From Bacillota bacterium (GTDB taxonomy: Bacteria > Bacillota > Sulfobacillia > JAJZYS01 > JAJZLH01), in contig JAJZLH010000074.1 in assembly GCA_021803575.1 (NCBI GenBank), positions 1 through 48,274 of the forward strand: a stretch of 48,274 nucleotides of DNA, written 5' to 3'. The translations under genes were made by a program, and so were the position numbers. Below the pieces are notes generated by a model. It was not told where the DNA came from and ran no database searches. It saw only the letters and a program-made list of their open reading frames with translations. The stretch's first letter is position 1. Each line of letters begins with the position of its first letter. Positions 40,192 to 48,274 of the stretch are shown one piece after another.

Positions 40192-41577
40192 TCAGACCGG
40201 CTCGAAGCGGGCCGTGAAGTGGCGGAGGACTGGTGCCTCGTACACCATCCGGTACCCTGGCACGGTCTCCCTGCGCCGGGCGATGCGCCGGGTGGCCTCT
40301 GCCACCTGGGCCAGATGAGCGTCGGAGTAGACACGGCGGGGAATGGCGAGGCGGACCAGATCCATCGCCGGATAGTCGTGTTCGCCGGTGGCAGCATCGC
40401 GGCCAGCCAGGACGGTGCCGATCTCCACGGCCCGGATGCCGCGCTCTCGATACAGTTCCACAGACAGCGCCCAGGCCGGGAAGGCGTGGCGGGGGACGGT
40501 CGGGAGGAGGGCGGCGGCATCGATGTACACGCCGTGCCCGCCAGCCGGCGACACCACCGGCACGTCGGCGTCCCGCAAGGCGGCGTGCAGCCGTGCCACC
40601 TGGCCGACCCGAAAGGTCAGGTACGCCTCGTCGACAGACTCTCGCAGGCCCTGCGCCAGGGCAGCCAGATCGCGGCCGGCCAGCCCGCCATATGTGGCGT
40701 AGCCCTCGTACAAGATGGTCTGGGTGCGCAGCGCCTCGAACAGGACACGATCGCGGACCACCAAGAGGCCGCCGATGTTGACCAAGGGATCCTTCTTGGC
40801 CGATATGGTGCAGCCGTCAGCCAAGGACATGATGTCCAGGGCAATGTCGGGAATGGTCCGCCCGGTCTGACCGGGCTCCCGGCGCTGGATCAGGAAGGCG
40901 TTCTCGGCGAAACGGGCGGCATCCAGAAACAACAGCTTGCCATGGCGGTCACAGACCTGGCGCACCGCTCTCAGGTTGGCCAGTGAGACCGGTTGGCCGC
41001 CGTTCTGGTTGGAGGTGACGGTCACCATCACCAGGGGGATCTCTTCGCCGTGGCGCTGGAGCAAGTCGTCCAGGCGGGCCACATCGACGTTGCCCTTGAA
41101 CGGGTGGTCGCCCTCGGCCCGCCGGCCCTCGTCGATGACCAGGTCCACCGGCTGGGCCCCGACATTGAGAACGTGCGCCTTGGTGGTGTCGAAGTGCATG
41201 TTGTTGGGGACGACCTGCCCCGGTTTGACCAGGGTCCTGAACAGAATGTGTTCGGCGGCGCGGCCCTGGTGTACTGGGAGCAGATGCGGGAAGCCAAGGA
41301 TCTCCGTGACCGCCAGACCCAGTTCTTGAAAGCTTAAGGAGCCCGCATATGACTCGTCGCCCCGCATCAAGGCGGACCACTGGTCCTGGCTCATGGCGCC
41401 TGTGCCAGAGTCGGTCAGGAGGTCGATGTACACGTCCTGAGCCTGGAGCAAGAACGGATTGAACCCGGCGTGCCGGATCGCCTTTTCCCGATCCTCGGCC
41501 GGGAGCAGCCGGATTGGCTCGATCATCTTGGCCTTGTACGGCTCGGCAAAGGGCCAGCCCTCAGGCGCATCTGACAC
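40192..41577 (-). CDS. tnaA: Tryptophanase / tyrosine phenol-lyase family beta-eliminating lyase
   Basis: The GTG at 41577 is preferred; the ATG two codons earlier touches the GGAGG ribosome site. The 461-residue protein matches the family closely: FPHLLPVHQGRAAEHILF, NNMHFDTTKAH, TVTSNQNGGQPVS, FLDAARFAENAFLI, ISAKKDPLVNIGG with the PLP lysine near K262, and VLRHFTARFEPV. RAVEIG resembles tryptophanase, which lacks the arginine that tyrosine phenol-lyase uses at this place, while KKDPLVNIGG and GRDAATGEH lean to the latter. It splits an aromatic amino acid into pyruvate, ammonia and indole or phenol. The exact substrate is open. Confidence 0.88.
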   Translation of the reverse strand: MSDAPEGWPFAEPYKAKMIEPIRLLPAEDREKAIRHAGFNPFLLQAQDVYIDLLTDSGTGAMSQDQWSALMRGDESYAGSLSFQELGLAVTEILGFPHLLPVHQGRAAEHILFRTLVKPGQVVPNNMHFDTTKAHVLNVGAQPVDLVIDEGRRAEGDHPFKGNVDVARLDDLLQRHGEEIPLVMVTVTSNQNGGQPVSLANLRAVRQVCDRHGKLLFLDAARFAENAFLIQRREPGQTGRTIPDIALDIMSLADGCTISAKKDPLVNIGGLLVVRDRVLFEALRTQTILYEGYATYGGLAGRDLAALAQGLRESVDEAYLTFRVGQVARLHAALRDADVPVVSPAGGHGVYIDAAALLPTVPRHAFPAWALSVELYRERGIRAVEIGTVLAGRDAATGEHDYPAMDLVRLAIPRRVYSDAHLAQVAEATRRIARRRETVPGYRMVYEAPVLRHFTARFEPV

Positions 41578-42089
41578 ACGCATCCTCCTGTCCGCCTCAC
41601 CAACCCTGGCCGCGATGGAACGAGCGCCCCGGCTGCCACTGGCGGCCGGAGGCAACCAGCATGTCCTCACCCGCCATACGCTGCACAACGGACAATCCCT
41701 GCGCCCGAGGGGTGGGGGCCTGCTGGTGCCGGGGCGGATGGGGACGAAACAGTGGAACGCTCGCCCGCCACGTCGCCCCCAGTCAGGCCGCCGTCGATCG
41801 CCGCGAAGGTGAGCAGCGCCCGGAGCTGGCTCGGTCTGTCTGCCCTCTCCGGCGGCCGCCAAGTCGGAGAGGGCGCGCCGTCGGATGTTGAGGGTATCCT
41901 GGAGCGACTTCGGGCCGACAATCTCCGTGCGGCTCAGGCCCTGGCGCCGCCCCATCGGGCTCTGTCAGTGCCCGTTACTGACATTCTCGCTTGACGGCTA
42001 CAGGCGGTGGTGACCGGGCAGTGCTGCTGGGCGCGAGTCTGGGCTTTTGCTAGCCGGTAGGTGCCGGTAGGTGCGCCGCAGCCAACGCC
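41578..42089. other. Intergenic region before tnaA
   Basis: These 512 bases hold no convincing gene; open frames here lack ribosome sites. They contain an operator-like repeat (41963-41983), a ten-pair hairpin GCCCTCTCCG/CGGAGAGGGC (41842-41851 with 41865-41874) that would lie in the tnaA leader, and a tandem duplication of GCCGGTAGGT (42053-42072). No TnaC-like leader peptide was found. Confidence 0.5.
41963..41983. promoter_or_regulatory. Operator-like inverted repeat upstream of tnaA
   Basis: TGTCAGT (41963-41969) and ACTGACA (41977-41983) form a perfect inverted repeat with a seven-base centre. It lies about 385 bases before the tnaA start and 107 bases after the catalase stop. Confidence 0.5.
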
Positions 42090-43601
42090 TCAGGAGTGGT
42101 GAGGCGCTGCGGCTACCTCGCCGATGGCTGGCGAGGCGGACGGGGGCTTGAGGAGGCCCCTCTCAATCTCTCGGCCCAATTCGTGATCGATGCTGGTCCA
42201 GTAGGCCACGACCCGCTCCTGAACCGCCGCCGACACACCGTGACCGGCGTGGTTCACGACATTGGACACGAGGTGTGTGCGGTCGGTATTGCTCATCACG
42301 TCTCGAACCAAGGCGCTGGCCTGGCCGAAGTCGTCGTCGTCGCGGTGGAGGTCGTAGGCGTAGCGCCCGAGCTCCTGGCTCGCCACCGACCAACCCAGAT
42401 CCTCCCCGGCCTCCGGGTCTGCCACCGGCCCGCCGTACGAATTGGGGGCATACACCGGCTGGGCCCCAGCGTGGTGATAGGCCATGGCGCCCTCCTTGTT
42501 GTAGGAGTGCACCTCGACCCTGGGGGCGTTGATCGGCAGCTGTTCGTAGTTGGCGCCGATGCGGTGCAGGTGGGTGTCGTGGTAGGAGAAGATGCGGGCC
42601 ATCAGCACCCGGTCGGGGCTCAGCCCGGTGCCTGGAACCAGGTTGGCCGGTGAAAAGCCCGCCTGCTCGACCTCGGCGAAGAAGTTGGCGGGGTTTCGAT
42701 CGAGCACCAGACGGCCGACCGGGATCAGGGGGTAGTCCTGGTGCGGCCACACCTTCGTGAGGTCGAACGGATTGAAGCGATAGTCGGCAGCCTCGGCAAA
42801 AGGCATCACCTGCATCTCAAGACGCCACTCCGGCGCCTCGCGGCGAGCGATCGCCTCGCTGAGGTCGCGGCGGTGAAAGTCCGGATCCTCTCCGGCCATG
42901 GCCTCGGCCTCGCTGGCCGTAAAATTCTCGATCCCTTGCGCCGTCTTGAAGTGGTACTTCACCCAGAAGCGCTCGCCGGCAGCATTGATGCAGGAGAAGG
43001 TGTGCGAGCCATAGCCGTTCATGTGCCGAAAGCTCTTCGGCGTGCCGCGGTCGGACATCAGAATGGCCACCTGATGCGCCGACTCCGGCGACAGCGTCCA
43101 GTAATCCCACTGCATGTCGTTAGAGCGCAGCCCGGTGTCGGGCAGACGCTTTTGCGAGTGGATGAAGTCCTGAAACTTGGAGGGGTCCCGCATGAAGAAG
43201 ACGGGCGTGTTGTTGCCGACCAGGTCGAAATTGCCCTGATCGGTGTAGAACTTCAGGGCGAAGCCGCGGGGATCGCGCAGCGTGTCCGGATACCCCTGCT
43301 CGCCGGCCACAGCGGAAAAGCGGGCGAACACCGGCGTCCGTTTGCCGATCTTGGACAGGAAGCTGGCCTTGGTGAACCACCTCGCGTCGTCGGTCACCTC
43401 AAAAAAACCGTGGGCGCCTGAGCCTTTGGCATGCACCACCCGCTCTGGCACCCGCTCCCGGTTGAAGTGCTGCATCTTCTGCACCAGATAGTGGTCGTGC
43501 AGAACGATCGGACCGCTGGGGCCGACGGTCAACGAGTACTCGTCGCTGGGGGCCAGGATCCCGGAGTCTGTGGTGGTCGGAGGCCCTGTTCTACGGGTCA
43601 T
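42090..43601 (-). CDS. katA: Monofunctional haem catalase, small-subunit clade
   Basis: The 503-residue enzyme breaks hydrogen peroxide to water and oxygen. Haem-site residues are all present: His57 in ERVVHAKGSGAHG, Asn130 in NFDLVGNNTPVF and the proximal Tyr340 in RIFSYHDTHLHR. FARFSAVAGEQGYPDTLRDP and the NADPH-type region are also conserved, and the length is that of small-subunit clade 3 catalases. It starts at ATG behind GGGAGG and is cytoplasmic. It is followed by about 615 bases to the end of tnaA. A promoter is seen at 43667-43694. Confidence 0.97.
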   Translation of the reverse strand: MTRRTGPPTTTDSGILAPSDEYSLTVGPSGPIVLHDHYLVQKMQHFNRERVPERVVHAKGSGAHGFFEVTDDARWFTKASFLSKIGKRTPVFARFSAVAGEQGYPDTLRDPRGFALKFYTDQGNFDLVGNNTPVFFMRDPSKFQDFIHSQKRLPDTGLRSNDMQWDYWTLSPESAHQVAILMSDRGTPKSFRHMNGYGSHTFSCINAAGERFWVKYHFKTAQGIENFTASEAEAMAGEDPDFHRRDLSEAIARREAPEWRLEMQVMPFAEAADYRFNPFDLTKVWPHQDYPLIPVGRLVLDRNPANFFAEVEQAGFSPANLVPGTGLSPDRVLMARIFSYHDTHLHRIGANYEQLPINAPRVEVHSYNKEGAMAYHHAGAQPVYAPNSYGGPVADPEAGEDLGWSVASQELGRYAYDLHRDDDDFGQASALVRDVMSNTDRTHLVSNVVNHAGHGVSAAVQERVVAYWTSIDHELGREIERGLLKPPSASPAIGEVAAAPHHS

Positions 43602-43666
43602 AACGCACCTCCCCGCAGTGGGCCGACTGCAGCGGCAGGGCTGCGGCGGACTGCTAGTTTATGTCA

Positions 43667-43694
43667 ATCATACGCTTTGCTGGATGATCGGCAA
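43667..43694 (-). promoter_or_regulatory. katA promoter
   Basis: On the minus strand TTGCCG (43689-43694) and TATGAT (43667-43672) are 16 bases apart, about 65 bases before the ATG. No clear PerR box was found. Confidence 0.5.
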
Positions 43695-43755
43695 GCGACT
43701 GCAGAAGTCACCGCTATGCGGGGAGCGGGCAGGAGTGGCGGACGAGGCACAGCTG

Positions 43756-44643
43756 TCAGCGGCCACCCGGGTTGTCTCCACAGACCGCGGGATCCTGGCC
43801 CTGCCAGGCGTGGGCACGAGATGCCCGATAGTCGATCAGGAGGCACCCATGACGCCACAGCGAGCCTCCCAAGGCACCGTCCACCGGTCGGTCCATCAGG
43901 CGCGCCATGGTCTCGTGAAAATTGGAGTCCGCCCGCCGCGTGAACCAGACGGGTCCCCAGCTGGCGTTCCCCAGTCGGACGGCGGGCACCTCGATCATCG
44001 GTGCCAGACCCCGGGCGTCCGCCTGTTCCACGACCCGCCACTGTGGATGGCGCTCACGCCACGTGTCGAACACCGATGCCACCACAAAAGAGGTGCCGCG
44101 CAGCCTTGGACCGATGGCGGCAGCCTCCCCCGTCGCCTGCAGAGTGGCTCCGGTGTCGAGCAAAAAGTCGTGGTGGCGGCCGTCTATCTGAGCCGTCAGG
44201 CGAGGAAAGCCATTTTGACGGCGACCACTGGCGTCGGTCTGGAAGGCCAGCGGGAGCGAATCCGGACCGAGGATGCTGGGCGAGCTGGCTCCTTGCCAGA
44301 CCCAGCCCTGCCGTCTTGGATACTCAAACATCCAGACGTGACCGTTGTGCCACGATTGCCCGAGCATGCCGTCAGCACCGTCCAGAAACTCCGGCACGGG
44401 ATCCAAGATCAGCGCCGTACCGACCTTCGGAGCCCAGGCGGTGGAGGCAAAGGCCGGCAGCTGGACGCTCTGGTGGATAGTGCCGTCGATCGTCTGGCAG
44501 CGGCTAGCAAGGCCGAGCCGGGAAGCGAGCATCGCGGAGACCAGGGCACCGCCGCCGCCGCTGTCGAGAAGGAGGGTGAGGGGTTGCCCAGACTTCGTGA
44601 CGGGATGCAGAAATAGCCGGTCGGCCCGAAACTCGAGAGGCAA
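43756..44643 (-). CDS. Two-lobed retropepsin-like aspartic protease-like protein
   Basis: The 295-residue protein has two aspartic-protease-type motifs, LTLLLDSGGGGALVS (Asp27) and HDFLLDTGATLQATG (Asp163), each followed about 70-100 residues later by a similar block (DGMLGQSWHNGHVWMFEYPR and DGALGGSLWRHGCLLIDYRA). That pattern suggests an internal duplication, one catalytic Asp per lobe, in a single chain. No signal peptide or membrane anchor is seen. The start is TTG 44643 with a weak ribosome site; a -10-like TATAAA lies at 44721-44726 on this strand. The substrate is unknown. Confidence 0.75.
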   Translation of the reverse strand: MPLEFRADRLFLHPVTKSGQPLTLLLDSGGGGALVSAMLASRLGLASRCQTIDGTIHQSVQLPAFASTAWAPKVGTALILDPVPEFLDGADGMLGQSWHNGHVWMFEYPRRQGWVWQGASSPSILGPDSLPLAFQTDASGRRQNGFPRLTAQIDGRHHDFLLDTGATLQATGEAAAIGPRLRGTSFVVASVFDTWRERHPQWRVVEQADARGLAPMIEVPAVRLGNASWGPVWFTRRADSNFHETMARLMDRPVDGALGGSLWRHGCLLIDYRASRAHAWQGQDPAVCGDNPGGR

Positions 44644-44762
44644 AGCCCGCCAGCGGCCCGTCAGTCATCCCCCCAGTTGTCCTGAGCGCTCGGACCTCTC
44701 CTGGTCAGGCGGCACCATAATTTATAGCGTCAGCCCCGCCAGAACGGCTACCGCCACCGGTC

Positions 44763-45398
44763 TCAGGTGCGCCCATAGCGGTCGGCGAGACGAACCACGT
44801 CGTCCGCTTCCGGGCTGGACACCTCGATCACCTGAAGGTCATCGTCGGCATGGATCCGGTGCACGGTGCCAGGCGGGAGCGTGACAACGTAGCCGGGGGC
44901 CGCGGCCACCTCCTGCTCGCCGATCTGGAACCGGCCGTGGCCAGCCACCACCCACAGGGTCTCCAGTTTCGTCCGGTGATACTGCAGCGAGAGAGAGTGA
45001 CCAGACCGCACCTCAATCAGCTTGCCCAGGTAGCGGCTGGTCTCGGCCCACCAGATCTCCCGGCCCCAGGGCTTCTCTACGATACGGGCAGGAGCGGCGC
45101 TGGCGCCCAGTGCCTGGGTGGAGAGGGTCTGCTCATCCTGGCCGTTCCACTGCCGGACGCTCACACCCTTGGCCAGGAGGCCGAGCGCCATGCTCTCGGC
45201 AAGCCCCACCACCTGGGCTTTGGGCAGGCCGGGGCAGGCGGCGCGCACCCTCTCCACCAGGACGGCTGGGCAAAGGACATGCACCTCCGTCGCTGGCGCC
45301 GCGGCGAGCAGCCAGGCCACCGTGGCAGCGAGCTGGCCCTGGCCGGCGACAAGCGGCGCCAGGGCGTCCTCAGCGGAGACCTGGACCAAAAAGCCCAT
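44763..45398 (-). CDS. Cupin protein, mannose-6-phosphate isomerase type II-like C-terminus
   Basis: The 211-residue protein starts at ATG with GGGAGG nine bases upstream. Residues from about 108 form a cupin like the C-terminus of type II mannose-6-phosphate isomerase / GDP-mannose pyrophosphorylase: EKPWGREIWWAETSRYLGK, SLSLQYHRTKLETLWVVAGH, APGYVVTLPPGTVHRIHADD and VIEVSSPEADDVVRLADRYG. Metal-binding His and Glu are kept. Residues 1-100 (ATVAWLLAAAPATEVHVLCP) are alpha/beta-like and match no domain I know. It is divergent from the NCS1 permease gene; a link to sugar nucleotides is uncertain. Confidence 0.8.
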   Translation of the reverse strand: MGFLVQVSAEDALAPLVAGQGQLAATVAWLLAAAPATEVHVLCPAVLVERVRAACPGLPKAQVVGLAESMALGLLAKGVSVRQWNGQDEQTLSTQALGASAAPARIVEKPWGREIWWAETSRYLGKLIEVRSGHSLSLQYHRTKLETLWVVAGHGRFQIGEQEVAAAPGYVVTLPPGTVHRIHADDDLQVIEVSSPEADDVVRLADRYGRT

Positions 45399-45613
45399 CC
45401 CGTTTTACCTCCCGCCGCACCGGCTATCGCTGTCTGGGCGTCTCCCGGCCGGATGTCGTTCCAGGTGTCCAGGCTGAGACCTCGAACAAGAGACGACGCT
45501 CATCAGTCTGCGGCTCCTGCGGCCGCCGGGAAAGGGGGCGAGTGCGAGGCACCCTCCGTCCAGTTCGGCATCATCGTACGGCTGTCTTGATCTACGGAGA
45601 GGACTGACTTGGT

Positions 45614-46957
45614 GTGTCCATCTGGAAGGCTGAGCCGCACTCGATCGAACCGATTCCCGAGGCGGAGCGCCACGGCCGGGCCCGCGACCTGTTCACGCTC
45701 TGGTTCAGTGCCAACATGCAAATCACCACCATCGCCCTGGGCGCCGTCTTCTACTTCATCGGGCTCTCCCTGCCCTGGGCGATCTTGGCCATCGTCATCG
45801 GCAACCTGATCGGCGCCATCTTCATGGCCTACCACAGCGCCCAGGGCCCGGTGATCGGCGTGCCGCAGATGATCCAGTCCCGTGCCCAGTTCGGCTTCTA
45901 TGGCGCCCTCTTGCCGCTGGTGCTGGTGGTGGTCATGTACCTGGGCTTTTTCGCCCTCAGCTCCGCCTTGGGCGGCCAGGCCCTGGCCGGCCTGACCAGC
46001 ATGCCCGTCACCCCCGCCGTCATCATCCTCGGCGTGATCACAGCCCTGATGGCCGTCTTCGGCTACGACCTGATCCACGCCTACCAGCGCTACGTCTCCT
46101 TGGTCTTCCTGGTCGCCTTCGTCATCTTCTCGGTGGTGGTGGCCACCTCCGGCCTCATTCCGCACGCCGCCTGGTCCTGGTCCGGCTTCAACGGCGGCAC
46201 CTTCCTGCTCGGCGTGATGCTGGCCGTCACCTGGCAGATCACCTACGCACCCTACGTCTCGGACTACTCGCGCTACCTGAGGCGGGACATCGGGGTGGGA
46301 CCCACCTTCCAGAACAGCTACTGGGGGACGGTCATCGCCTCGGTCTGGATGATGATCCTGGGCGCGGCCCTGACCGAGATCAGCCAGAAGCTGACCACCG
46401 TCGGCGTGATCAGCCAGCTGGCCGGCGGCCTGGCCGGGGTGATGCTGGTCATCATCCTGCTCGGCATCATCGCCGCCAACGTCCTGAACGTGTACGGCGG
46501 CATGCTAACCGCCGACACCATCTGGGGGACCTTCACCCGAGGCGTCAGCTCCGGCACCCGCCGCCTGATCATGATCAGCCTGGTGGCGATCGTGGGCATG
46601 ATCCTGGGGGTGATCGCCGAGGGCAACTTCGACGCCAACCTGACCAACTTCATCGTCTTCCTGACCTACTTCGTGATTCCGTGGACGGCGATCAACCTGA
46701 CCGACTTCTACCTGGTGCGACACGGCCAGTACGACCCGGACGCCTTCTTCCGGCCGGCCGGATACGGCGGCCTGAACGCCATGGCGCTCGTTGCCTATGT
46801 GATCGGCATCCTGATCGAGATCCCCTTCATCGACTCCACCCTGTACGAAGGCCCCTTCGCCAAGGCGATGGGCGGCGCCGACATCTCCTGGGTATTCGGC
46901 CTCCTGGTGGCAGGCGGCGTCTACCTGCTCTTCGCCAAGAGTCGGCCGGCTGCCTGA
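45614..46957 (+). CDS. NCS1-family purine/cytosine permease
   Basis: The 447-residue carrier starts at GTG, with GGAGAGG nine bases upstream. It has about twelve helices and NCS1 marks: IEPIPEAERHGRARDLFTLW, WFSANMQITTIALGAVFYFI, QGPVIGVPQMIQSRAQFGFY, YAPYVSDYSRYLRRD and IPWTAINLTDFYLVRHGQYD. These resemble the cytosine/purine branch more than CytX. It imports a nucleobase or allantoin-like compound with protons or sodium; no catabolic gene nearby identifies which. It is the second NCS1 gene in the window and is convergent with the ROK gene. Confidence 0.9.
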   Translation: MSIWKAEPHSIEPIPEAERHGRARDLFTLWFSANMQITTIALGAVFYFIGLSLPWAILAIVIGNLIGAIFMAYHSAQGPVIGVPQMIQSRAQFGFYGALLPLVLVVVMYLGFFALSSALGGQALAGLTSMPVTPAVIILGVITALMAVFGYDLIHAYQRYVSLVFLVAFVIFSVVVATSGLIPHAAWSWSGFNGGTFLLGVMLAVTWQITYAPYVSDYSRYLRRDIGVGPTFQNSYWGTVIASVWMMILGAALTEISQKLTTVGVISQLAGGLAGVMLVIILLGIIAANVLNVYGGMLTADTIWGTFTRGVSSGTRRLIMISLVAIVGMILGVIAEGNFDANLTNFIVFLTYFVIPWTAINLTDFYLVRHGQYDPDAFFRPAGYGGLNAMALVAYVIGILIEIPFIDSTLYEGPFAKAMGGADISWVFGLLVAGGVYLLFAKSRPAA

Positions 46958-46987
46958 GCCGAACACCGAGCAGGGAGCCGGGGCCGC

Positions 46988-47902
46988 CTAGGCGGGAGTG
47001 CCCGCACTGGCGGTCTCGGCCAACCAGGCGGCCCCGATCAGGGGTGCATCCTCTCCCAGGGCGGCCGGCAGCACCGGCAGCGGCAGGTTGGCGGCCCAGG
47101 CCCGCCGCACCAGCGACCGGGTCATGGCCGGACTGAGCAGGTCGAGACTTCTGGCCAAGGACCCGCCGACGATCACGGCCTCCGGATTCGCCACCTGAGC
47201 CCAGGCCGCCAGGGCGGCGCCCAGCGCCTCACCGGCCGTCCGGTAGACCGAGCGGGCGAGTGCCTCACCGGCCCGGGCCCGCTCGGCGATCTGGGCTGGG
47301 GTGAGCGGAGCGCCGCCTGCGGCCTGGTAGCGGCGGGCGATGGCCGGACCGGAGGCGATGGCCTCCACGCAGCCCCGGCGGCCGCAGCCGCAGGGCGGTC
47401 CGCGCCGTGACACCTGGAGGTGGCCGATCTCGCTGGCCGCGCCCTGGGCGCCGAGCAGCGGCTGGCCGCCCAGGATCAATCCGCCACCGATGCCGGTGCC
47501 GAGGGTGAGATAGGCGAAATTGGACAGGTCCTGGCCGGCGCCGTGGGCGAATTCGCCGAGCCCGCCCATGAGGGCGTCGCGCTGGGCGAAGACCGGGACG
47601 TCGAGCCCCAGGGCCCGGCCGAAACTAGCCACCGATTCGCCGCTCCAGCCGGCCGGCATGTTGGGAGCGTGGCGAAGCACACCGCCCAGCACCGGCCCTG
47701 GCACGGACAGTCCGACTGCCCCCGCTGTCCGGTCCTGTCGCCTGGCCATCGCCCGGAGCGCCCGGCCGACCTGAGCGAGCTGCTGGGCGGCGGTGAGGTC
47801 AGCGGTCGGGAAGTGGGACCTGGCCAGGAGGCGGGAGCCTTCCACCAGGGCGAAGGCCACCTTGGTGCCGCCCACGTCCACGGCGTACTGCAGGGTCCTC
47901 AC
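46988..47902 (-). CDS. ROK family sugar kinase
   Basis: The 304-residue protein has the ROK pattern: YAVDVGGTKVAFALVEG (phosphate loop), LSVPGPVLGGVLRHAPNMP, LTLGTGIGGGLILGG, EIGHLQVS and the zinc motif CGCGRRGCVEAIASG. No DNA-binding domain precedes it, so it is a kinase of the glucokinase / N-acetylmannosamine kinase group. Substrate is unknown. The start is uncertain: GTG 47902 is fused to the ribosome site GGGAGG, while a CTG nine bases later has ideal spacing. It is divergent from the FAD oxidase gene. Confidence 0.9.
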   Translation of the reverse strand: MRTLQYAVDVGGTKVAFALVEGSRLLARSHFPTADLTAAQQLAQVGRALRAMARRQDRTAGAVGLSVPGPVLGGVLRHAPNMPAGWSGESVASFGRALGLDVPVFAQRDALMGGLGEFAHGAGQDLSNFAYLTLGTGIGGGLILGGQPLLGAQGAASEIGHLQVSRRGPPCGCGRRGCVEAIASGPAIARRYQAAGGAPLTPAQIAERARAGEALARSVYRTAGEALGAALAAWAQVANPEAVIVGGSLARSLDLLSPAMTRSLVRRAWAANLPLPVLPAALGEDAPLIGAAWLAETASAGTPA

Positions 47903-47982
47903 CTCCCGCCGGGGAAGACGTGGGCCATGCCTTGGCCGGTGACCCAGCGGATCCCTGCCTATGGAGCGAGAGGAGCGGTGCT

Positions 47983-48274
47983 GTGCCCTGGCTCACGGAA
48001 CTCCTCCAGACCCTGGCCCCGGGCCAGGTGAGCACCGTCGAAAGCGTGCTCGAACAGCACGCCCACGACGAGTCCTATCACCCGGCGGTACTGCCTGACG
48101 CCGTGGTCTTCCCCGAGTCCGAGGCGGACGTGGTGGCCGTGATGCGGCTCGCCTCCCGCTGGCGGGTGCCGGTGGTGGCCTTCGGCGTGGGCAGCGGCCT
48201 GGAAGGCCACGTGGTGCCGGTCCAAGGCGGCATCTCGCTCGACACCTCGCGCCTCAACCGGGTGCTGGCGGTGC
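47983..48274 (+). CDS. GlcD-type FAD-linked oxidase, 5' part
   Basis: A GTG at 47983, with AGAGGAG six bases upstream, opens a frame that runs off the window, giving 97 residues. It is the start of a PCMH-type FAD-binding oxidase as in GlcD or D-lactate dehydrogenase: DESYHPAVLPDAVVFPESEA, DVVAVMRLASRWRVPVVAFG and VGSGLEGHVVPVQGGISLDT (the GxGxxxxG-type flavin loop). It probably oxidises a 2-hydroxy acid such as glycolate or D-lactate. The rest lies beyond the window. Confidence 0.85.
   Translation, partial: MPWLTELLQTLAPGQVSTVESVLEQHAHDESYHPAVLPDAVVFPESEADVVAVMRLASRWRVPVVAFGVGSGLEGHVVPVQGGISLDTSRLNRVLAV

Noticed and set aside
41744-41765. T-box-like AGTGGAACGC on the plus strand
   Set aside because: The ACCGCG core is not matched, no stem I landmarks precede it and no plus-strand gene follows.
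46984-46995. Palindrome CCGCCTAGGCGG at the end of the ROK gene
   Set aside because: It has no loop and overlaps the stop codon; too short to call a terminator or operator.
1-48274. CRISPR arrays, rRNA genes, replication origin
   Set aside because: No regularly spaced repeats, rRNA-like stretches or DnaA-box clusters were noticed when reading through the window.

Overview
The window comes from a GC-rich bacterium that I place, by inference, among deep-branching high-GC Bacillota (Symbiobacterium / Thermaerobacter / Limnochorda-like). The reasons are the gene order yacL-ispDF-cysE-cysS-rlmB-sigH, the sporulation sigma factor SigH, a cysteine T-box, a clostridial-type DUF1573 gene, frequent GTG and TTG starts with strong Shine-Dalgarno sites, and sigma-A-like promoters. 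No rRNA genes and no CRISPR arrays were seen.

Region 1 (1-6850) is housekeeping. It has a DUF1573 gene on the minus strand, then on the plus strand the PIN/TRAM protein YacL, a fused IspD-IspF isoprenoid enzyme, a cysteine T-box leader controlling cysE-cysS-rlmB, sigH with its own promoter, and tRNA-Thr(UGU).

Region 2 (6851-18450) is mixed. It holds an aminoglycoside-acetyltransferase-like GNAT protein, a frameshifted gene, a secreted PepSY protein, an RRM RNA-binding protein, a three-gene minus-strand cluster (Asp-box beta-propeller, MoaD/ThiS-like ubiquitin fold, EVE domain), a YcaQ-type DNA glycosylase, a DUF2892 membrane protein, an S9 peptidase, and a TPP-riboswitch operon thiD-tenA-cytX for thiamine pyrimidine salvage.

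Region 3 (18443-30769) has an SRPBCC-methyltransferase fusion, a molybdate/tungstate-type uptake operon (regulator with its own ligand-binding domain, lipoprotein, fused permease-ATPase), a complete pyruvate dehydrogenase operon with a homodimeric AceE-type E1, and lysine 2,3-aminomutase.

Region 4 (30811-35824) contains tRNA-Tyr(GUA) and tRNA-Thr(GGU). The 3' half of the latter is repeated, slightly decayed, at 35780-35824. The 4.7 kb between is a decayed integrative island. It carries an integrase stump beside the distal repeat, an IS256-type transposase stump, a GNAT protein, an MFS exporter, a DUF4160-DUF2442 pair with an in-frame stop, and a degenerate tRNA-Arg-like sequence.

Region 5 (35825-48274) is amino-acid and nucleobase metabolism. 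It has an RpiR regulator with a class III aminotransferase, divergent from a C45-type Ntn hydrolase across a repeated TTGCAT/ATGCAA operator; a tryptophanase/tyrosine phenol-lyase; catalase; a two-lobed retropepsin-like protein; a cupin; a second NCS1 permease; a ROK kinase; and the start of a GlcD-type FAD oxidase cut by the window end.

No completely new system is proven here. The items most worth following up are the propeller/MoaD/EVE cluster, the tRNA-Thr island with its decay record, the fused ModBC-type transporter with a ligand-sensing XRE regulator, and the two-lobed aspartic-protease-like protein.
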